Shown piece after piece: positions 14,831 to 18,746 of a DNA stretch of 18,746 nt (within the stretch, counting starts at the first letter, position 1; every line of letters begins with the position of its first letter). Origin of the DNA: a bacterium. GTDB taxonomy: Bacteria > Verrucomicrobiota > Kiritimatiellia > UBA8416 > CAMZLY01. Position numbers and translations under genes: made by a program. Location of the stretch: contig DAOVUR010000009.1 in the NCBI GenBank assembly GCA_030632465.1, forward strand, positions 1 to 18,746, read 5' to 3'. The notes beneath the pieces are model-generated. The model was not told the origin of the DNA, searched no databases, and was given only the letters and a program-made list of their open reading frames with translations.

Positions 14831-15037
14831 CAAGAGCGCACCGTCAACAATAGCCCACACCCCTACCTTATCCTGTAAATCCTGTAGATCCTGTCAAAAC
14901 CTTTTCCCAGAGCGCACCGCTTTTTAACCGTAGACCGTAGACCGTAGACTGTAGACCTTTTCCCCTATAGCGCACCGCCTACATCGTCCATCGCTCATCA
15001 TTCATCGTTCATCGTTCATCGTTCATCATTCATCGTT
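14831..15037 (+). repeat. Repeat mosaic with two heptamer arrays, running into the 3' end of the WYL gene
   Basis: AGCGCAC linkers lie at 14835, 14911 and 14969. Between the first two is the nonamer block ATCCTGTAAATCCTGTAG plus ATCCTGTC (14870-14895), shared with 1160-1181 and 7754-7775. After the second linker come 4 x CCGTAGA-like heptamers (14928-14955). After the third come 8 x CATCGTT-like heptamers (14982-15037; variants CATCGTC, CATCGCT, CATCATT). The last array overlaps the stop and final two codons of the WYL gene (stop 15032-15030). Nothing coding is seen in 14751-15029. Confidence 0.85.
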
Positions 15038-16061
15038 CCTTCTCATACTGCTGCAGAGCCCGTTTTAATTTCTCACGTGCCTCGTCCGCTAAACTTTTTG
15101 GTGAGACGATCTTGGCATGTTCACCCCAAGACATAACCCATTCCAGCACGTGGTCTTTATGTGTAGTTTCATGTGGACTAGAAAAGATAATAGTTCCATC
15201 TCTATTCTCCTTGATCCGCTGCCCACCATCCCACGTCCGCTCCTTAATATATGGTGCACAATAAGCATCAAACTCTACACGAAGATTATATGGCTTTCCC
15301 TCCCGCATAACCCCCATTGTGCCAATATATTCTGAAATATCGAAACCATCCGGCATAGAAAAAGTTGCCTGCAATTTCTCTGCATATTCAATACGATTAA
15401 TGGCAAACATCTTTATGCCGCCCTTGCTCTTATCTCGTGGATGATCATAACATAGTAGATACCAGTCCCCTTCTCGACCAAGTAGATGATACGGATCAAC
15501 CGTTCTTACTGTCAGGTCAGAATCTTGAAGCTTACGATGCTTGATCAAGAGCCTTTGATTTCTATATAGCGCCTTACTTACAGTTTCCCATACATGCACA
15601 TCATTCTCACGTAACGGTGATTCCACAAAGCTTATACGAACATTATTCATCCACGCAGGATCTACCGTTACCTTAGCTGGAAACAGAGTCTGTATTTTTT
15701 CAAAAACCGACTGTAACTTGTCATAAAGAGGTGTGTTTTTATACTGCTGTAAGGCACGATCAGCGATGCAGGTAAAAAACACTTCCGATTCCGTAATATG
15801 AAATGCTGGTAAGAAAACATTCTCTTCAGTGTAGTAATACCCATTTCGTTCAGGCTGCCGATCAAACTCAATCGGAACACCAAGTTCACGCAAGAAACTT
15901 ATATCACGCTGAATAGTCTTTTCTGAGACAGGCTCAAACTCATCACTATAATCACGAGCAAGAGTTTTACAGTTCGGCAATGCCGCAGTAGCACCACGCT
16001 TAATGCGAAGTTGCTGATCAATCCACATGATACGACGTAATAATGGTTTGGATTTTGCCAT
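15030..16061 (-). CDS. WYL-domain transcriptional regulator (DeoR-type HTH)
   Basis: The protein has 343 residues. An N-terminal winged helix (residues ~5-65, with SEKTIQRDISFLRELGVPIEF as its core) is followed by a linker. The WYL domain (~150-240) carries the namesake W200-Y201-L202 in GDWYLLCYD, with YHLLG before it and FAINRI after. The C-terminal WCX-like extension (~245-335) contains HVLEWVMSWGEHAKIVSPKSL. WYL domains sense nucleotide or nucleic-acid ligands; several relatives control DNA repair, defence or carbon genes. There is no SD before ATG; a promoter-like pair places the transcript start almost on the ATG, suggesting a leaderless message. A perfect inverted repeat lies over the -35 box. 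Its targets may be itself and the neighbouring genes, but this is inference. Confidence 0.93.
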   Translation of the reverse strand: MAKSKPLLRRIMWIDQQLRIKRGATAALPNCKTLARDYSDEFEPVSEKTIQRDISFLRELGVPIEFDRQPERNGYYYTEENVFLPAFHITESEVFFTCIADRALQQYKNTPLYDKLQSVFEKIQTLFPAKVTVDPAWMNNVRISFVESPLRENDVHVWETVSKALYRNQRLLIKHRKLQDSDLTVRTVDPYHLLGREGDWYLLCYDHPRDKSKGGIKMFAINRIEYAEKLQATFSMPDGFDISEYIGTMGVMREGKPYNLRVEFDAYCAPYIKERTWDGGQRIKENRDGTIIFSSPHETTHKDHVLEWVMSWGEHAKIVSPKSLADEAREKLKRALQQYEKER

Positions 16062-16069
16062 AATATATA

Positions 16070-16097
16070 CATATAATAATTGTCATTAAAGTGACAA
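16070..16097 (-). promoter_or_regulatory. Putative promoter of the WYL regulator giving a leaderless transcript
   Basis: On the minus strand TTGTCA (16097-16092) is followed after 16 nt by TATATG (16075-16070). The start site would fall near 16062, at or one base before the ATG (16061). The 14 nt before the ATG are only A, T and one G, with no SD. Confidence 0.45.
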
Positions 16098-16099
16098 TT
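16078..16099. promoter_or_regulatory. Perfect inverted repeat, candidate operator of the WYL regulator
   Basis: AATTGTCA-TTAAAG-TGACAATT has two perfect 8-bp arms with a 6-bp spacer, centred 27 bp upstream of the WYL start and covering its predicted -35 box. The length and position fit a dimeric winged-helix repressor site and autoregulation. Confidence 0.6.
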
Positions 16100-16154
16100 C
16101 AATAACTATCATGTCGCGTCGTATCCCGCAGTTGAGCGATAAGACGGATCACTA

Positions 16155-17231
16155 TTAACTATTCACTATTTTCTGCCACGACTCTAATGCGTCACTAAAT
16201 CTCTGCATCTCTTCTTCGGTATAGCAACTTCTAGCAACAGCACGTAAAAGATTCTGCCTAGGTTCAGATGCATACGTAAAATACGGAATCAATATCTTAT
16301 GGGCAAGAAAATGCTCGGAAAGTTCAGACGCCTGCTTCCCATCATCAAGACACATTGCAATAATAGGAGAATCTTTACAGACAACTCCAATTCCGCACTT
16401 CTCTAAATCACCACGCATACGTTCAGCAATATCATGACACTTCTGGCGTCGTTCCGGTTCTTCCTGGATTAGATACAACGCTTCCAAACATGCAGCTGCT
16501 ATTAACGATGGTGGAATCGCACTACCAGATGCAGGAACACTACGTCTGAATTTCTCTACCAACTCTTTCTTGCCACAGATGAATCCACCATTGCACCCCA
16601 TAGCCTTACTCATGCTACCCAGCAATGTTACATCATCCGGCGACACGCCAGCTAATTCACAAGCACCTTTGCCACTATCGCCCAGCACAACAACACCATG
16701 TGCATCATCCACAAAAAGTTCAGCACTATATTCTTTTGCAAGCGCACTCAACTCAGCAAGTGGCGCAATCTCTCCACTAATACCATAGACCCCATCAGTA
16801 GCAATAATCGGGGGCGGGCCATCGTACGCCTCCAGTTGCCTTCTTAGATCTTCAACATCTAAATGCTTAAATTTTCTAACATCAAATCCAGCAGCACGCA
16901 TACCAAGAAACTGATTGGAGTGAGAAGACTCATCACAAAATACCACTGAATATTTTTCGCGCATTACAGAATAGTATATGAGTCCACCAAAATATGCCGC
17001 GCCTATAATAACGGCATCTGCCGCACCAAAAAACCTTGCCAGTTCATCTTCCAACTTCGCATGGATATCTGTCCACCCAAGCGCCCAACGTGAACTTGTC
17101 GAACTTATACCATATTCAGATACTGCGGATGATAAGACTCCTGCTAAGCGGGGATCACGTGCCATGCCAAGATAGTCATTGCCAGCAAAAACTGACATTC
17201 CATCCTGCTGTCTAACTTCAAGTTTATTCAT
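16155..17231 (-). CDS. Alpha-oxoamine synthase family PLP enzyme (BioF/KBL-like)
   Basis: The protein has 358 residues and is a fold-type I PLP enzyme. The N-terminal GNDYLGMARDP, the SSTSSRWALGWTDIHAKLEDELARF region (44-68), the PLP-contacting D175 and H178 in VDDAHG, and the Schiff-base K209 in LLGSMSKAMGC place it in the family of 8-amino-7-oxononanoate synthase, 2-amino-3-ketobutyrate CoA ligase and serine palmitoyltransferase. These condense an amino acid with an acyl-CoA or acyl-ACP. It is ~25-30 residues shorter than typical BioF at the N-terminus, starting almost directly at the SNYLG-equivalent. AAGGAG lies 6 nt before ATG, supporting this start. No biotin, threonine or lipid genes are adjacent, so the amino acid and acyl donor are unknown; bioF is not claimed. 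Confidence 0.88.
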   Translation of the reverse strand: MNKLEVRQQDGMSVFAGNDYLGMARDPRLAGVLSSAVSEYGISSTSSRWALGWTDIHAKLEDELARFFGAADAVIIGAAYFGGLIYYSVMREKYSVVFCDESSHSNQFLGMRAAGFDVRKFKHLDVEDLRRQLEAYDGPPPIIATDGVYGISGEIAPLAELSALAKEYSAELFVDDAHGVVVLGDSGKGACELAGVSPDDVTLLGSMSKAMGCNGGFICGKKELVEKFRRSVPASGSAIPPSLIAAACLEALYLIQEEPERRQKCHDIAERMRGDLEKCGIGVVCKDSPIIAMCLDDGKQASELSEHFLAHKILIPYFTYASEPRQNLLRAVARSCYTEEEMQRFSDALESWQKIVNS

Positions 17232-17321
17232 ATTTTCTCCTTAAATCATCTACCTCAAAAGAAGAATACAGAGATTTTCTATTTATTGCATGAGAAAAAG
17301 TACATTTTAACAGAAAAATAT

Positions 17322-17349
17322 TTGTCATCTACCTCCACCTGCGTAATAC
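17322..17349 (+). promoter_or_regulatory. Putative promoter of the mannose-6-phosphate isomerase gene
   Basis: TTGTCA (17322-17327) and TAATAC (17344-17349) are separated by 16 nt in the 161-bp divergent gap. The start would be near 17356, giving a ~37-nt leader. A short direct repeat, TCATCTACCTC, occurs at 17247-17257 and again just after this -35 box (17325-17335), and could be a shared binding site. Confidence 0.5.
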
Positions 17350-17392
17350 TGTTTTTATTGAATTATGAAGCAGAGAGAAATGAGTAGAAGTT

Positions 17393-18472
17393 ATGAAGAA
17401 AAACTTGATTCCTTTACCGCCTAACCGGGTAAGAAGAAACTATCTTGGCGGCATGATTCTTGATCAACTTTCAGGTCAGCCAGACCCAAAAGATGGCAAC
17501 CGTCCAGAAGAGTGGATTGCATCAACCAGCGAAGCATGCAACCCCGGTCTAAAAGATATTCCCAACGAAGGGCTGGCACACATCACAGAAAACAATCAGT
17601 CCATATCACTAAAAGATCTATTTGCAGAAGAGCCAGAATTCTACCTAGGCAAAGAGCACTACAATAAACTAGGTAACAACCTTGGGTTTTTAGCCAAACT
17701 ACTAGACTCATCAATGCGCCTTCATCTACAAGCGCACCCAACAGCCGAATATGCCCAGAAACACCTAAACTCACAATGGGGCAAACTAGAAACATACTAT
17801 ATCCTTGATGTACGGCCCGACTGCGAAGGTTACATCTGGCTCGGCTTTCAACATGCACCAACCCAAGAAGAGTGGAATAGAATCGTACTAACACAAGATA
17901 TGGCCGCTATGCATAAATGCTTCGAGAAAGTTCCCGTAAAAAAAGGAGAAGTATGGGTAATACCCGGCGGTATCCCGCACGCTATCGGAGAAGGTGTGCT
18001 AGTACTAGAAGTTATGGAGCCAACCGATCTCGTTGTACGATGTGAATTTGAACGACAAGGTATAGTAGTCCCACCAGATGCACGTTTCATGGGTATAGAC
18101 CCAGAACAAGCATTAGAAATATTCGACCTAGAACAAAACAGCATAGAAGAGATCCATAACAAATGCGCCGTCACTCCAATCATGCTAGAATCAACCAATA
18201 ACAGCACCATAGAATTGCTAATAGGAAAAGAGCAGACCAACTGCTTCACAATCCGCCGCCTAAAAACCACAGCCACTTACACATTAACAAAAGAAAACCT
18301 AATTTATATTGGCATAGTCGCAAAAGGAAGCGGAACAGTTACTGTAGAAAATGAAAAAATCAACGTAGAGGTAGGCTCAACATTCCTAGTATCAGCCAAT
18401 GCTAACAATATAGAGATCACAAGCAGAGACAGCGCCGAACTAGAGATACTCTTCTGCTCCCCCGGCAACTAG
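17393..18472 (+). CDS. manA: Class I mannose-6-phosphate isomerase
   Basis: This zinc enzyme interconverts mannose 6-phosphate and fructose 6-phosphate, linking mannose or GDP-mannose metabolism to glycolysis. The 359 residues carry RNYLGGMILDQLSG (15-28) and the family RPEEWIAST (37-45). The cupin-type zinc ligands are Q113 and H115 in LHLQAHPT, E133 in GKLETYYIL, and H196 in PGGIPHAIGEG. EVMEPTDLVVRCEFE (206-220) follows with the conserved Arg. The layout matches the shorter bacterial ManA group rather than the ~390-residue E. coli enzyme. The SD is weak (GAG/AGAAG purine tract). It is divergent from the oxoamine synthase gene. Its product feeds the phosphofructokinase encoded in the same window. 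Confidence 0.92.
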   Translation: MKKNLIPLPPNRVRRNYLGGMILDQLSGQPDPKDGNRPEEWIASTSEACNPGLKDIPNEGLAHITENNQSISLKDLFAEEPEFYLGKEHYNKLGNNLGFLAKLLDSSMRLHLQAHPTAEYAQKHLNSQWGKLETYYILDVRPDCEGYIWLGFQHAPTQEEWNRIVLTQDMAAMHKCFEKVPVKKGEVWVIPGGIPHAIGEGVLVLEVMEPTDLVVRCEFERQGIVVPPDARFMGIDPEQALEIFDLEQNSIEEIHNKCAVTPIMLESTNNSTIELLIGKEQTNCFTIRRLKTTATYTLTKENLIYIGIVAKGSGTVTVENEKINVEVGSTFLVSANANNIEITSRDSAELEILFCSPGN

Positions 18473-18507
18473 GCCCGACTCGCTCGGAAATCTCGTCCCA
18501 CCAAAAC

Positions 18508-18537
18508 AGGAGATTAATCATGACTAAAGAAGTATAA
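18508..18537 (+). other. SD plus five-codon mini-ORF (possible gene-start remnant)
   Basis: AGGAG (18508-18512) lies 7 nt before ATG (18520), which opens MTKEV and then TAA (18535-18537). The stop codon coincides with the beginning of the palindromic element that follows. This looks like the start of a gene interrupted by an insertion, or a leader peptide; it could equally be chance. Confidence 0.3.
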
Positions 18538-18647
18538 ACCCTGAAAGGGTGACACATCACAGCCTATGGTGAAACCCTAGGTATAACGCATGCCCCAACA
18601 CCACAAACCCTGAAAGAGCGGCACAAAAGAAACACACGGTGTGTCAC
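18536..18647. repeat. REP-like palindromic element
   Basis: Two direct copies of AAACCCTGAAAG (18536-18547 and 18605-18616) lie 69 bp apart. The first continues into the palindrome ACCCT-GAA-AGGGT (18538-18550). A related AAACCCTAGG lies between them (18572-18581). GTGACACA (18549-18556) and TGTGTCAC (18640-18647) form a perfect 8-bp inverted pair around the interior. The right end also contains the near-perfect palindrome ACACACGGTGTGT (18632-18644). No transposase is visible within the window. The rest, to 18746, holds only ATGGGT-N14-ACCCAT (18685-18710) as a short inverted repeat. Confidence 0.6.
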
Positions 18648-18746
18648 AAATGGCGTGATTTTGTAACTTTCTCGACTGCCGCACATGGGTTTAGTGAAGC
18701 AGATACCCATCTCCTATATTTCAGCACGAGAAATTTCTAACTTTAA

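Noticed and set aside
14928..15037. CRISPR array
   Set aside because: Units are 7 bp and directly tandem, with no spacers; no cas genes are present.
16155..17231. Naming the PLP enzyme bioF or kbl
   Set aside because: The family residues do not separate these activities, and the context has no biotin or threonine genes.
18473..18500. Rho-independent terminator after manA (CCGA-CTCGC-TCGG)
   Set aside because: It has a 4-bp stem and no U-run.
18599..18713. Minus-strand frame starting at ATGGGT through the palindromic element
   Set aside because: It begins after an AGGAG-like tract but translates repeat sequence and shows no protein-like pattern.

Overview
The window reads as ordinary chromosome from a Gram-negative-type bacterium with moderate to low GC. 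It encodes a MurA-type enzyme, a predicted lipoprotein protease with an SPaseII lipobox, and many Shine-Dalgarno (SD) starts of the AGGAG type. The MurA active-site Cys is replaced by Asp, as known in Chlamydiae and Mycobacterium. The phosphofructokinase belongs to the long GGDGT/PKTIDND type, and the gene ends are littered with short intergenic repeats. I lean to the PVC superphylum (Kiritimatiellota, Lentisphaerota or Verrucomicrobiota-like), but this is an inference with no rRNA or ribosomal marker behind it.

Layout. 1-1083 is the 3' part of a MacB-type ABC permease (+). It converges on a minus-strand pair, murA (1242-2516) and tkt (2694-4685). Between those two lie a two-hairpin element and an array of repeats. 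A small membrane protein of unknown family (5026-5601, +) follows. Next comes a minus-strand pair: a succinylglutamate desuccinylase/aspartoacylase-like zinc hydrolase (7464-6487), whose stop codon overlaps the SD of an M48 zinc-protease lipoprotein (6477-5674). The protease appears to start at a non-canonical ATT codon. A 487-bp repeat-rich gap separates these from pfk (7952-9214, +).

9242-12566 (+) is an arsenic/redox neighbourhood: a membrane-anchored thioredoxin and a CcdA/DsbD-like electron carrier, then an arsR-arsC-acr3 run with its own promoter and a candidate operator. The ArsC is the thioredoxin-coupled type, so the upstream pair could be functionally linked, though it is probably transcribed separately. 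12669-17231 (-) holds a DUF3604 PHP-like metallohydrolase, a WYL-domain regulator that looks leaderless and has a perfect inverted repeat over its -35 region, and an alpha-oxoamine synthase family PLP enzyme. A divergent class I mannose-6-phosphate isomerase (17393-18472, +) follows. The last 270 bp contain a REP-like palindromic element.

Besides the genes, the most distinctive content is intergenic. A modular repeat family is built from an AGCGCAC(C/A)G linker (12 intergenic copies, all in the same orientation), a GGCGGGAA/TTCCCGCC hairpin, an ATCCTGTA nonamer block, and tandem heptamers (CCGTAGA, CATCGTT and a degenerate one). Heptamer arrays directly abut or run into the 3' ends of three minus-strand genes. 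I did not find phage genes, CRISPR, tRNA, rRNA or a transposase. The best candidates for something undescribed are this repeat system, the covarying double hairpin, and the ATT-started lipoprotein.
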